A DNA stretch of 64,000 nucleotides, taken from positions 889,384 through 953,383 of the forward strand of contig NZ_JQJJ01000008.1 of assembly GCF_000745475.1 (NCBI RefSeq), read 5' to 3'. The translations under genes and the position numbers were made by a program. Each line of letters opens with the position of its first letter. Position 1 is the stretch's first letter. This stretch comes from Allobosea sp. UNC402CLCol. GTDB taxonomy: Bacteria; Pseudomonadota; Alphaproteobacteria; Rhizobiales; Beijerinckiaceae. Below, piece after piece: positions 35,118 through 44,031 of this stretch. The notes under the pieces are model-generated. The model was given only the letters and a program-made list of their open reading frames with translations, was not told the origin of the DNA and made no database searches.

Positions 35118-35888
35118 TCAGCCCGCCTTCTTCGCCTGGAGCAGCAGCACCTCGATCTTGAAGCTGCCATCGGGCTCGGTGTCGAAATAGCCGGTGATCG
35201 CCGAGGAGACGGAGGTCTGCAGCGCCCGGATCGCCTCGACCTGCAGCTTCGGCGTGTTCATCCGCTCGACCCAGGACTTGAACTCCAGCCGCATCCGGAA
35301 GCGCGTGGCGACTTCGGCCTGGAAGCCGGCGCGGGCGACCGCCGCCTCCCATTCGGCGCGGGTGTAGTTGCGGCCATGCGAGCAGTCGCGCAGGATCTCG
35401 ATCGCCTGGAAATAGCTGTCGGCGAGCGGGTTCGACGGCGCGACCGTGTCCGACATCACCAACTCGCCACCGCTCTTCAGGACGCGCGCCGCCTCGCGCA
35501 GGCCGGCATCGACATCGCGCCAGTGATGGGCGCTGAAACGGCTTACCACCATGTCGAAGGAGCCGTCCGCGAAGGGCAGCTTTTCCGCCGGCCCCTGCTG
35601 CGTCACGACATTGCGCAAGCCCCGCTTGCCGGCCGCGTCGGCCACCACCTGCAACATCTCGGACGACAGGTCATAGGCCACGACCTCGCCGACGAAGGGG
35701 GCGATGTTGAACGAGGCATGCCCCCCACCGCAGCCGAGATCGAGCACCCGCGCGCCATCCCGCCCCTTCGCCAGCGCCGCCAGCGCATCGAGATCCGCGC
35801 TCTGCGCATGCACCGCGCTGTGCAGATAAGCCTCGGCGCGCGATCCGAACTGCGCGCCCACCAGGGCTTCGTGACTGCCTTCCGACAT
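35118..35888 (-). CDS. SAM-dependent class I methyltransferase
   Basis: A 256-residue Rossmann-fold methyltransferase of the UbiE/Methyltransf_11 type. Motif I VLDLGCGGGHAS is near residue 48, AYDLS (acidic ribose contact) near 72, and FDMVVSRFSAHHWRD comes later. The substrate is unknown. It is divergent from an MmyB-type regulator gene across a 107-bp AT-rich space, a common layout for a regulator and its target. Confidence 0.92.
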   Translation of the reverse strand: MSEGSHEALVGAQFGSRAEAYLHSAVHAQSADLDALAALAKGRDGARVLDLGCGGGHASFNIAPFVGEVVAYDLSSEMLQVVADAAGKRGLRNVVTQQGPAEKLPFADGSFDMVVSRFSAHHWRDVDAGLREAARVLKSGGELVMSDTVAPSNPLADSYFQAIEILRDCSHGRNYTRAEWEAAVARAGFQAEVATRFRMRLEFKSWVERMNTPKLQVEAIRALQTSVSSAITGYFDTEPDGSFKIEVLLLQAKKAG

Positions 35889-35935
35889 CGTGTGATCTCC
35901 GTTCGATCGATGATGGCGGCCGGCTTAGCACGCAC

Positions 35936-35974
35936 TTATAACTAGCTTCAGAGAGAAGTTTTAACTGGTATAAA
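35936..35974. promoter_or_regulatory. Divergent promoter/operator between methyltransferase and regulator genes
   Basis: An imperfect dyad from TTATA to TATAA (35936-35973) contains CTTC-N5-GAAG. It overlaps plausible -10 boxes for both directions: TATAAA at 35969-35974 on plus and TTATAA at 35936-35941 on minus, with TTAAAA 17 bp away. Confidence 0.4.
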
Positions 35975-35995
35975 TTGCACCATGATAGCTGCCTC

Positions 35996-36808
35996 ATGAT
36001 ATCCGGCCCCTCACCCGAGCAGCGCCGCGAGCTCGGCGATTTCGTGCGCACCCTGCGCGAGCGGCTGAAGCCGTCCGGCATCGGCCTGCCGGATGGCGGG
36101 CGGCGGCGCACCCCCGGCCTGCGCCGCGAGGAGGTGGCGCAGCTCTGCGGGCTGAGCGTGACCTGGTACACCTGGCTCGAACAGGGCCGGGAGATGGCGC
36201 TCTCGCCGCTGGCGCTGGCCCGTTTCGCCGGGGCGCTGCGTCTCGGCCGGGCCGAGCGGGCCTATCTCTTCGAGCTTGCCGGTCGGCGCGACCCCGAACA
36301 GGGCGACAGCGAAAGCCATGCCGTGCCGCCCGATGTCCTCGCCTGCGTCGGCCTGATCGCCGCCCCCGCCTATGTCCTCGATCGCGGCTGGACGGCGCTT
36401 GCCTGGAACGAGCCGGCCAGCCGCCTCTTTCGTGGCTGGCTGGACGGCGACGCCGATCGGAACCTGCTGAACTTCATCTTCCTCGCCCCGGCCGCGCCGG
36501 CCCTGATCTGCGACTTCGAAAATCGGGCGCGCCGCGTCGTCGCGGAATTTCGCGCCGATGTCAGCGCCCATCTGAACGAGCCCTCGATCCGCAAGCGGAT
36601 CGAGGAGTTGAGCGAGCGCAGCGAGGCCTTTGCGCGCTACTGGCGCGAACGCGTCGTGCTGGAGCGCGAAGGCGGCGAACGCACCTTCAACCATCCGGCG
36701 CAGGGCCGGCTGGCCTATCATCAGGTCAGCTTCACGGTCGCGAGCCAGCCGGAGCTGAAGCTGTCCATGCTCGTTCCGGCGGAAGGGACGACGGCCGACG
36801 CGCTTTGA
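35996..36808 (+). CDS. HTH regulator with MmyB-like ligand-binding domain
   Basis: A 270-residue regulator. It has an N-terminal XRE helix-turn-helix (TPGLRREEVAQLCGLSVTWYTWLEQGR, about 35-65) and a C-terminal PAS-like MmyB domain (APAYVLDRGWTALAWNEPASRLF, then NLLNFIFL). Such proteins are thought to sense fatty-acid-like or other small ligands and usually control a divergent gene, here the methyltransferase. ATG at 35996 is favoured; an upstream ATG at 35975 adds seven residues. Confidence 0.92.
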   Translation: MISGPSPEQRRELGDFVRTLRERLKPSGIGLPDGGRRRTPGLRREEVAQLCGLSVTWYTWLEQGREMALSPLALARFAGALRLGRAERAYLFELAGRRDPEQGDSESHAVPPDVLACVGLIAAPAYVLDRGWTALAWNEPASRLFRGWLDGDADRNLLNFIFLAPAAPALICDFENRARRVVAEFRADVSAHLNEPSIRKRIEELSERSEAFARYWRERVVLEREGGERTFNHPAQGRLAYHQVSFTVASQPELKLSMLVPAEGTTADAL

Positions 36809-36861
36809 CATCGCCCCCCTCGGCGCGCTCAATCCCGCCCCCTGTTCGCCGGATTCGCCGC

Positions 36862-37896
36862 ATGCGGTATCGCTTCTTGTCTCTCGCCACGGCTGCCTTG
36901 CTGGCTGCCTCATTCGCTCAGGCTGCGACGCTCGCACCGGAGCAGCGCTTCAAGACCGTCAGCGATTTTGCCGGGAAGAAGCCCGGAAAGGCCGCGCATG
37001 ACGTCAGCGGCCTCGCCTGCATGCCTGTCGCCAACGGAGCCCAGCGCTGCCTGCTGATCAATGACGAAGGCGCCTTCGCCCAGTTCGCGGAGATCGCCGA
37101 GAACCGGATCACGCCGGGCGCCACCTTGCCGATTATCGGCGACGAAGCCTCACCGGCCGTGCTGGGCACAGCCCCGCAGGGCATTTGCAAGAAGCCCGGC
37201 CGCTTCGGCGAGCTCGACGGCGAGGCCGTCGCCTATGCCGATGGCGCCTTCTACATCGCGGGCTCGCATGGCTGCTCGCGCAGGAATGGCGAGTTCCGGC
37301 TCTCGGCCTTCCATCTCGCGCGTCTTCGCGTCGACGCAACCGGTGCGCCGGCCGGGCAGGTCGAGCTGACCTATCGCCTGAGCGATCTCCTGCGCCGCGC
37401 GGGCGAGGCCGGCGCCTTTTTCGGCAAGAGCCTGATGGACGATAACGGCCTCAATGTCGAAGGCATCGCGGCGCAGGGCGACACGCTCTGGGTCGGGCTT
37501 CGCGCACCCTCGCTCGGCGGGCGTGTCTTCCTGGTCGGAGCCTCGCTCAAGGAGCTGTTCGCGCCGGGCCATGCCCCGGCAACAGAGGCGCCGCGCGTGG
37601 TTGCGCTGCCGGCCGGGCCGGATCGCGGCATCCGCGATCTCGCCCTCCTTCCCGGCGGGCGGCTGCTCGCGCTGATCGGGCCGGCGCAGGAGCAGCAACG
37701 GCCTTATGCCCTGCTGCTGGTCGACCCCGCCCGGCCCGATGCAGCCGCCGATCTCGGCGAGTTGCCGGAGCGGCGCAACGCGAAGGCCGAATCCCTGACG
37801 GTGCTCGCGCAGCAGGGCCGCAAGCTCGATGTCCTCATCGGCTATGACGGCCCGCGCAACGGCCATTTCGAATCCTACCACCTGCAACTGCCCTGA
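36862..37896 (+). CDS. DUF3616-type exported protein
   Basis: A 344-residue protein with a signal peptide (MRYRFLSLATAALLAASFAQAA) chosen as start at 36862. The mature part looks like a beta-propeller (DVSGLACMPV, ELDGEAVAYADGAFYIAGSHG, DNGLNVEGIAAQGDTLWVGL, RDLALLPGGRLLALIG). This matches DUF3616. Function is unknown; some relatives are esterase-like or lactonase-like propellers. It sits 50 bp after the regulator and close before a Nudix gene. Confidence 0.8.
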   Translation: MRYRFLSLATAALLAASFAQAATLAPEQRFKTVSDFAGKKPGKAAHDVSGLACMPVANGAQRCLLINDEGAFAQFAEIAENRITPGATLPIIGDEASPAVLGTAPQGICKKPGRFGELDGEAVAYADGAFYIAGSHGCSRRNGEFRLSAFHLARLRVDATGAPAGQVELTYRLSDLLRRAGEAGAFFGKSLMDDNGLNVEGIAAQGDTLWVGLRAPSLGGRVFLVGASLKELFAPGHAPATEAPRVVALPAGPDRGIRDLALLPGGRLLALIGPAQEQQRPYALLLVDPARPDAAADLGELPERRNAKAESLTVLAQQGRKLDVLIGYDGPRNGHFESYHLQLP

Positions 37897-37913
37897 GAGA
37901 TTGAAGCGAAGCC

Positions 37914-38477
37914 ATGGATTTCATGCCCTGCCTGACCGAAGCCGTCGCACGCTATCGCAGTGAGGTCGCGGGTTCCCGCGAGCATCTCTCGCTGCTGCGC
38001 TGGCAGATCGAGCAAGGCCATGCCCTCGACCGGCGCGAGACCTTTCCCGGCCACGTCACCACCAGCGCCTTCGTGCTCTCTCCCGACCACGCCCGCATCC
38101 TGCTGATCGACCATGTCGTCATCGGCCGCTGGCTCCAGCCCGGCGGGCATTGGGAGGAGGCCGAGCACTTCCACCAATCGGCGGCGCGCGAGGCGGTCGA
38201 GGAGACCGGCGTGCAGGATTTGCAGCTCCACCCCTGGCATCGCGAGGCGGATGTTCCCTTCGCCATCGACAGCCATGACGTGCCGGGCAAGCCCGCTCGC
38301 GGCGAGCCGGACCATGTCCATCACGACCTGCAATATCTCTTCCTCGCCGACCCGGCCCGGCCGCTCGTCGCTCAGGTCGAGGAGGTGCATGCCGCCGCCT
38401 GGAAGCCGGTGGAGGAGCTGGCCGCGATCGCGCCCCGCGCGCTGGCCCGGATCGCGATGCTGGCCCTGCCTGGTTGA
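37914..38477 (+). CDS. Nudix hydrolase
   Basis: A 187-residue Nudix protein with box GGHWEEAEHFHQSAAREAVEETG, which fits Gx5Ex7REUxEExGU with AREAVEETG at the end. The preceding HVTTSAFVLSPDHARILLIDH is the usual beta-strand start, and the tail is longer than in small MutT proteins. The substrate is not visible. It is 17 bp after the DUF3616 gene, and a TGTTGC-N6-GCAACA dyad begins 2 bases after its stop. Confidence 0.9.
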   Translation: MDFMPCLTEAVARYRSEVAGSREHLSLLRWQIEQGHALDRRETFPGHVTTSAFVLSPDHARILLIDHVVIGRWLQPGGHWEEAEHFHQSAAREAVEETGVQDLQLHPWHREADVPFAIDSHDVPGKPARGEPDHVHHDLQYLFLADPARPLVAQVEEVHAAAWKPVEELAAIAPRALARIAMLALPG

Positions 38478-38478
38478 T

Positions 38479-38496
38479 TGTTGCGGCGGCGCAACA
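38479..38496. promoter_or_regulatory. Dyad TGTTGC-N6-GCAACA, site A
   Basis: Perfect 6-bp arms TGTTGC and GCAACA with a 6-bp spacer. A second small dyad GTAATA-T-TATTAC (38498-38510) abuts it. Site D at 38658 has identical arms and spacing. The 335-bp gap 38478-38812 holds these sites and no convincing gene. Confidence 0.55.
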
Positions 38497-38574
38497 TGTA
38501 ATATTATTACGAAAAGAGAGCCTTCCCTCTCTCGCTTCCCCGTCATCGGCGCGCCATAGTTTGGTCGGAAGCGA

Positions 38575-38607
38575 TTATGCTATTGCGAATCAATCGCAAT
38601 AGCATAA
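38575..38607. promoter_or_regulatory. Perfect 14-bp AT-rich dyad, Fur-family-like
   Basis: TTATGCTATTGCGA and its exact complement TCGCAATAGCATAA flank ATCAA. The core ATTGCGA-N5-TCGCAAT looks like a Fur/Mur-type site, but this is by eye only. It lies about 206 bp upstream of the outer-membrane protein gene. Confidence 0.5.
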
Positions 38608-38657
38608 GGTCATTGCTCACCCCGCCGGAGCCGCCATGCCGACAGCCCTTCTTCTTC

Positions 38658-38675
38658 TGTTGCAACGCCGCAACA
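38658..38675. promoter_or_regulatory. Dyad TGTTGC-N6-GCAACA, site D
   Basis: Same 6-bp arms and 6-bp spacing as 38479-38496, with a different spacer (AACGCC). Centres are 179 bp apart, about 17 helical turns. Confidence 0.55.
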
Positions 38676-38812
38676 GCCGAACGGATTGCCGAAATACCTA
38701 TGGCTCTTTTATCGCGGAAAGCGGGCCGCGAATGCATCATCACACCGATCCGAGTGACTGAGCACGCTTTTCACGCACGGTGCCCCGCCCCTCCTCAACT
38801 GGAATGTCCGCG

Positions 38813-39736
38813 ATGAAGCTGGCCTCAGCCCTCCTCTCCTCCCGCCTCGCCTTCGCGTTCCTCGGGGCCTGCGTCGCCACCGCAGGCGCTGCCGCCGACC
38901 TGCCCTCCCGCAAGGGCGCGCCCGCGGCACCTGCGCCGGTCGTCTCCCGCTGCACCGAGAGCGAGGGCATTCCGACCGACGCCTTCGGCTTCACCACCGG
39001 CTCCGACGTGGCCGATGTCGGCTCCTTCGGCCCCAGCCTGACCTATAATGGCGGCTTCGGCACCCGGGTCGGCACCTCCAACAGCCACGGCTTGACGCTG
39101 CAGGGCTCCTACGGCCTGTTCCCCTGCGCCGAGGTTGGCCCCTATGTCCTCGGCAATTTCACCGATGCTTCGGCCGACGGCATCAGCGCCGATTCGCGCG
39201 GCTACGGCGCCGGCGTCGAGATGAAGTACCGCCTGCTCGGCCGCGACATGCACGGCATCGGCCTGACGCTGGTGATCGACCCGAGCGTTACCCGCACCGA
39301 TCCCGACGGCATCGCCCGCAACTTCACCACCTACAATACCGGCATCCGCCTCTTCGCCGACAAGACGCTGATCCCGAACACGCTCTATGCGGCGGTGAAC
39401 GTCTCGCAGGACCTGACCTGGACCGGCCCCTCGCCCTATGGCCGCTCCTCGACGCTGACGCTCGCCGGCTCGCTCGCCTGGCAGGTGCAGGACGGGCTTT
39501 ATCTCAGCGGCGAGGTCCGCCACATGCGCAAGCACAACGAGCTCGGCTTCGACAAGGAGGCCGGTTACGCCACCTATGTCGGCCCCGGCGTGTTCTGGCA
39601 GGCGACGAAACAGCTCGCCCTTTCGGCAGCCTACAACATCCAGGTCGCCGGCAAGGCCAAGGGCCAGCCCGGCGATCTCGACCTGACCAATTTCAGCCAG
39701 CATCTCGTCAAGGTGAAGCTGGGCTACAGCTTCTGA
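38813..39736 (+). CDS. Outer-membrane beta-barrel protein
   Basis: A 307-residue protein with a signal peptide (MKLASALLSSRLAFAFLG then ATAGAAA). The mature part has alternating aromatic strands (LTYNGGFGTRVG, LTLQGSYGLFPCAEVGPYVLG, VKVKLGYSF) and ends in Phe, the usual BAM signal. No porin subfamily is recognisable. It is controlled from a complex upstream region with three or four dyads, one Fur-like, which suggests regulation by a metal or nutrient (inference). The start at 38813 is preferred; ATG 38804 is an alternative. Confidence 0.8.
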   Translation: MKLASALLSSRLAFAFLGACVATAGAAADLPSRKGAPAAPAPVVSRCTESEGIPTDAFGFTTGSDVADVGSFGPSLTYNGGFGTRVGTSNSHGLTLQGSYGLFPCAEVGPYVLGNFTDASADGISADSRGYGAGVEMKYRLLGRDMHGIGLTLVIDPSVTRTDPDGIARNFTTYNTGIRLFADKTLIPNTLYAAVNVSQDLTWTGPSPYGRSSTLTLAGSLAWQVQDGLYLSGEVRHMRKHNELGFDKEAGYATYVGPGVFWQATKQLALSAAYNIQVAGKAKGQPGDLDLTNFSQHLVKVKLGYSF

Positions 39737-39766
39737 CGATCCAATCGAGGCCTCAGCCCTCATCCT

Positions 39767-39803
39767 GAGGAGCCGCGAATGCGGCGTCTCGAAGGATGAA
39801 GGC
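39767..39803. repeat. Short palindromic repeat of the CCTCATCCTGAGGAG type
   Basis: CCTCATCCTGAGGAGCCGCG is answered by GCGGCGTCTCGAAGGATGA. It is a palindromic unit different in sequence from the GTCAT family and lies between the barrel gene and its terminator. Confidence 0.6.
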
Positions 39804-39828
39804 TGGGTCATGATTTTGCGCAAAGCGA

Positions 39829-39862
39829 AGAGCGGCAGCGGCAACGCTGCCGCTCTTTTCGT
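39829..39862 (+). terminator. Terminator after the outer-membrane protein gene
   Basis: A perfect 12-bp stem AGAGCGGCAGCG / CGCTGCCGCTCT with a GCAA loop, then TTTCGTTTC. Confidence 0.9.
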
Positions 39863-39880
39863 TTCGGCCCGCCTCGCGCG

Positions 39881-39909
39881 TTGACATACTCCCCCTCAGT
39901 ACCATAGCG
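39881..39909 (+). promoter_or_regulatory. frmRA promoter with a FrmR/RcnR-type operator in its spacer
   Basis: A perfect -35 TTGACA (39881-39886) and a weak -10 near ATAGCG (39904-39909) are 17 bp apart. The spacer contains TACT-CCCCCTC-AGTA (39887-39901), a short inverted repeat around a C/G tract as used by RcnR/CsoR-family repressors. Confidence 0.6.
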
Positions 39910-39935
39910 TCGCGGCAACCGGAGCCTCGGTGCCC

Positions 39936-40226
39936 ATGCCTCACACGCCTGAAGAAAAGAAGCGCGCGGTCACGCGGCTGCGCCGGATCAGGGGGCAGAC
40001 CGATGCCCTGATCGCGGCCGTCGAGCGCGGCGAGGAATGCGGTGCGCTGCTGCAGCAGCTCGCGGCGTTACGCGGCGCGGCAACCGGGCTGATGGCGGAG
40101 GTGCTCGAAAGCCATCTGCGCGAAACCATGCAAGCCGGCGCCGGCCCGGCCATCGGCTCCGCCGATGACGCGAACGAAGACGAGATCGCCGCCATCATGC
40201 GCGTGATCCGCCCCTATCTGAAATGA
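39936..40226 (+). CDS. frmR: Formaldehyde-responsive repressor FrmR
   Basis: A 96-residue all-helical CsoR/RcnR-family repressor. It starts [21 protein letters not shown], close to E. coli FrmR, and keeps C35 (EECGALLQ) and H60 (VLESHLRET). In E. coli FrmR formaldehyde crosslinks Pro2 to Cys35 to release DNA, and both residues are present here. ATG at 39936 rather than GTG 39930 puts Pro at position 2. It is directly upstream of frmA, with a matching operator in front. Confidence 0.94.
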   Translation: MPHTPEEKKRAVTRLRRIRGQTDALIAAVERGEECGALLQQLAALRGAATGLMAEVLESHLRETMQAGAGPAIGSADDANEDEIAAIMRVIRPYLK

Positions 40227-40251
40227 ACAGCCTGAAAGAAGGAACCGCCCG

Positions 40252-41364
<1,113 letters not shown>

Positions 41365-41409
41365 GGCGTCGTTTTGCCGCCTCATCTGTGAGGCAGTGAA
41401 GCATCCTCA

Positions 41410-41541
41410 GTCATTCCGGGGCAGCGCGAAGCGCTGAACCCGGAACCCGCGACGGGGCATAACGCTTGAACAAGCCGACTGGGCAAGGGCTCGCCCGGTC
41501 GTCGGTCCGGATCCGATCCTGACGGATCGCCCCGGAACGAC
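41410..41541. repeat. Dispersed palindromic repeat, CCGGGG variant (copy 4)
   Basis: It begins GTCATTCCGGGGC and ends GCCCCGGAACGAC, with internal facing arms (GAAGCGCTGAACCCGGAA; GGTCCGGATCCGATCC). It sits between frmA and fghA on one strand. Confidence 0.7.
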
Positions 41542-41571
41542 AAAAGCGCGCGCCGCAAGAAAGGACCCCGC

Positions 41572-42408
41572 ATGGAACTCCTCTCCGCCTCCAAGGCCTT
41601 CGGCGGCTCGCAGCGCGTCTATCGGCACGAGAGCACGACCTGCGCCTGCCCGATGACTTTCGCGATCTACCTGCCGCATCAGGCGGAGGAAGGGCCGGTG
41701 CCGGTGCTGTGGTATCTTTCCGGCCTGACCTGCACCCACCAGAACGTCATGGACAAGGGTGAATACCGCGCGGCGGCTGCCGCCAACGGCATCGCCGTCA
41801 TCTGCCCGGACACCAGCCCGCGCGGCGGGGATGTGCCTGACGAGCCGGGCAACTGGCAGTTCGGCTCGGGCGCGGGCTTCTACCTCGACGCCACCCAGGC
41901 CCCCTATGCCGCGAACTACCGCATGGAGAGCTATATCCGCGACGAGCTGCCGGAGCTGGTCGCCCGGAACTTCCCGCTCGACATGTCCCGTCAGGGCATT
42001 TTCGGCCATTCCATGGGAGGCCATGGCGCGATCACGCTCGCCCTCAAGAATCCCGAGCGCTACCGCTCCGTCTCCGCCTTCGCCCCGATCTCGCAGCCCT
42101 CGACCGCCGGCTGGTCGCGCCCGGCCTTCGAGAAATATCTCGGCCCCGACGAGGCCGGCTGGCGCGCCTACGACTCGACCCTGCTGATCGCGGACGGGCA
42201 TCGCCTCAAGGAACTGCTCGTCGATCAGGGCGGTGCCGACGGCTTCCTCGAGGAGGGCCTGCGCCCGCAATTGCTCGAGATCGCCTGCGCCACCGCCGGC
42301 ATCCCGCTGCAGCTCACGCTGCGGGAGGGTTACGATCACTCCTACAACTTCGTCTCCACCTTCATGGCCCAGCACATCGCCTGGCACGCCGAGCGCCTCT
42401 TCGCCTGA
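41572..42408 (+). CDS. fghA: S-formylglutathione hydrolase
   Basis: A 278-residue esterase D-type alpha/beta hydrolase releasing formate and glutathione. It has the LWYLSGLTCTHQNVM segment (oxyanion region), nucleophile Ser in GHSMGGHGA, and the terminal DHSYNFVSTFM with the catalytic His. It completes the glutathione route begun by FrmA. The formate could feed Fhs, encoded 5 kb away. Confidence 0.96.
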   Translation: MELLSASKAFGGSQRVYRHESTTCACPMTFAIYLPHQAEEGPVPVLWYLSGLTCTHQNVMDKGEYRAAAAANGIAVICPDTSPRGGDVPDEPGNWQFGSGAGFYLDATQAPYAANYRMESYIRDELPELVARNFPLDMSRQGIFGHSMGGHGAITLALKNPERYRSVSAFAPISQPSTAGWSRPAFEKYLGPDEAGWRAYDSTLLIADGHRLKELLVDQGGADGFLEEGLRPQLLEIACATAGIPLQLTLREGYDHSYNFVSTFMAQHIAWHAERLFA

Positions 42409-42481
42409 ACGGCCTGAGGGAACGGCCGTCCCCGCATCGCGTTGAAGCTGTCACAGCCTCAACACGGCTCGGGGGGCCATC

Positions 42482-42931
42482 ATGGCAAAGAGATCCAAGC
42501 GCCGCCTGCCGCAAAGCGACCGCTCGTTCTTCACGCGCCTCTCTCAGCGCGTCGCCCACTGGTCCGGCAAGCCGCAGACGTTCTTCGGCGCGGCGATCGT
42601 CATCGTGATCTGGGCCCTGTCGGGGCCGTTCTTCGGCTACAATGACACCTGGCAGCTGGTCATCAACACCTCGACGACCATCGTCACCTTCCTGATGGTC
42701 TTCATCATCCAGAACAGCCAGAACCGCGACACCGCCGCCATGCAGATCAAGCTCGACGAGCTGATCCTGAAGCTGGAGGGCGCGCGCGAGGAGCTGCTCG
42801 ATCTCGAAGAGCTCGATGAGGAGAAGATCGAGCACTTCCGCTCGGAATTCGAGGCGATGGCGGCAAAGGCACGCCAGACCCTGCAAAAGGTCGCGACCGA
42901 GGAAGAAGCGCCCCCTTCAACCAAAAAGTAA
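42482..42931 (+). CDS. Low-affinity iron permease-family membrane protein
   Basis: A 149-residue protein of the low-affinity iron permease family (PF04120). Two membrane helices lie at about 35-53 (FFGAAIVIVIWALSGPFF) and 63-80 (TSTTIVTFLMVFIIQ), followed by the conserved NSQNRDTAAMQIKLDELI and an acidic coiled tail. Whether bacterial members move iron is not established. ATG at 42482 is used. Confidence 0.85.
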   Translation: MAKRSKRRLPQSDRSFFTRLSQRVAHWSGKPQTFFGAAIVIVIWALSGPFFGYNDTWQLVINTSTTIVTFLMVFIIQNSQNRDTAAMQIKLDELILKLEGAREELLDLEELDEEKIEHFRSEFEAMAAKARQTLQKVATEEEAPPSTKK

Positions 42932-43043
42932 GGTTAGCCGTTAGGGTTAAGTCTCGTTTAAGAAATCGCTGGCATGGTCCTGCGCAACGGTAACTGCGCG
43001 GGACTGCGTCCTTGTCCTTGCGCGCAACGCGAAGGATCCTGCC

Positions 43044-43907
43044 ATGGGCAGCCTGAAATCCATTGCGCTTGGGGGCGCCCTGGCCCTCAGCGCCGCCGCG
43101 GCAGCCCATGCCGCCGACTTCCTGCCTCCCCCGCCCCCGATGGAGCCGCCGGTGCTCAAGGGCACGATCTCGAGCGGCATCTATCTGCGCGGCGATGTCG
43201 GCGTCGGCGTTCAGAGCGTCAGCAAGTACCATCAGGACGATGTCGCCGAGTTCGGCGGCAGCTTCTTCGGCAAGAGCGACAACTCCACCTTCTTCGCCGG
43301 CCTCGGCATCGGCTACCGCTTCAACAACTGGCTGCGCTTCGACGTCACCGGCGAGTATCGCGGCGCCGGCCAGATCGGGGTGAACGACATCGTCTTCAAC
43401 CCCTTCAACAACGGCAACCAGACCAACACCTACAAGGGCAACCTGACCTCGCTGGTCACGCTGTTCAACGGCTACTTCGATCTCGGCACCTGGAATTGCC
43501 TGACACCCTATATCGGCGCCGGTATCGGCTTCACGCAGAACCGCATTGCGGGGCTGACCGATCAGGGGGCTCTGTTCGGCAACTTCGTCGGTCCGACGCT
43601 GGGCTATGCCAACACCGGCACCAAGACCAATGTCGCCTGGGCGCTCATGGCCGGCGTCGGCTACGAGGTGAACAAGAACCTCACCCTCGAACTGGGCTAT
43701 CGCTACCTCAATCTCGGCGACGCCCAGTCGGGCCGCCTCATCAACGCCTTCACGGGCCAGATCCAGGGCCCGCTCAAGGCCAAGGACATCGACAGCCACG
43801 ATTTCCGCATCGGCATGCGCTGGAACTTCGGCGACCCGAACTGCTGCGGCACACCCGAGCCCGCGCCGGTCGCCTACATGCCGCCGCCGACGGTGCGCAA
43901 ATACTGA
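43044..43907 (+). CDS. Outer-membrane beta-barrel (Omp25/Omp31-like)
   Basis: A 287-residue protein with a signal peptide (MGSLKSIALGGALALSAAAAAHA), a short Pro-rich stretch and eight-strand-like repeats (GIYLRGDVGVGV, FFAGLGIGYRFNNWLRFDVTGEY, LTPYIGAGIGFTQN, LELGYRYLNLG, HDFRIGMRWNF). This is the small barrel family common in Hyphomicrobiales, structural rather than enzymatic. A Pro/Tyr-rich tail follows the last strand. A terminator follows. Confidence 0.88.
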   Translation: MGSLKSIALGGALALSAAAAAHAADFLPPPPPMEPPVLKGTISSGIYLRGDVGVGVQSVSKYHQDDVAEFGGSFFGKSDNSTFFAGLGIGYRFNNWLRFDVTGEYRGAGQIGVNDIVFNPFNNGNQTNTYKGNLTSLVTLFNGYFDLGTWNCLTPYIGAGIGFTQNRIAGLTDQGALFGNFVGPTLGYANTGTKTNVAWALMAGVGYEVNKNLTLELGYRYLNLGDAQSGRLINAFTGQIQGPLKAKDIDSHDFRIGMRWNFGDPNCCGTPEPAPVAYMPPPTVRKY

Positions 43908-43931
43908 GGCTCACGGCCTTCCGACAAGCGA

Positions 43932-43966
43932 AACGGCGCGGATCATCTCCGCGCCGTTCTGCTTTT
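43932..43966 (+). terminator. Terminator after the small barrel gene
   Basis: A perfect 11-bp stem AACGGCGCGGA / TCCGCGCCGTT with TCATC loop, then CTGCTTTTTG. Confidence 0.88.
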
Positions 43967-44031
43967 TGCGTCTCTTCGAGACATCTGCTCGCGCGGTCAT
44001 TCCGCGCGGGCTGTGCTGGAAAAACTCCCCG

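Noticed and set aside
38636-38761. 41-codon frame with GGAG upstream in the 38.5-kb regulatory gap
   Set aside because: It overlaps the second TGTTGC dyad, has no family resemblance and an odd composition; more likely chance.
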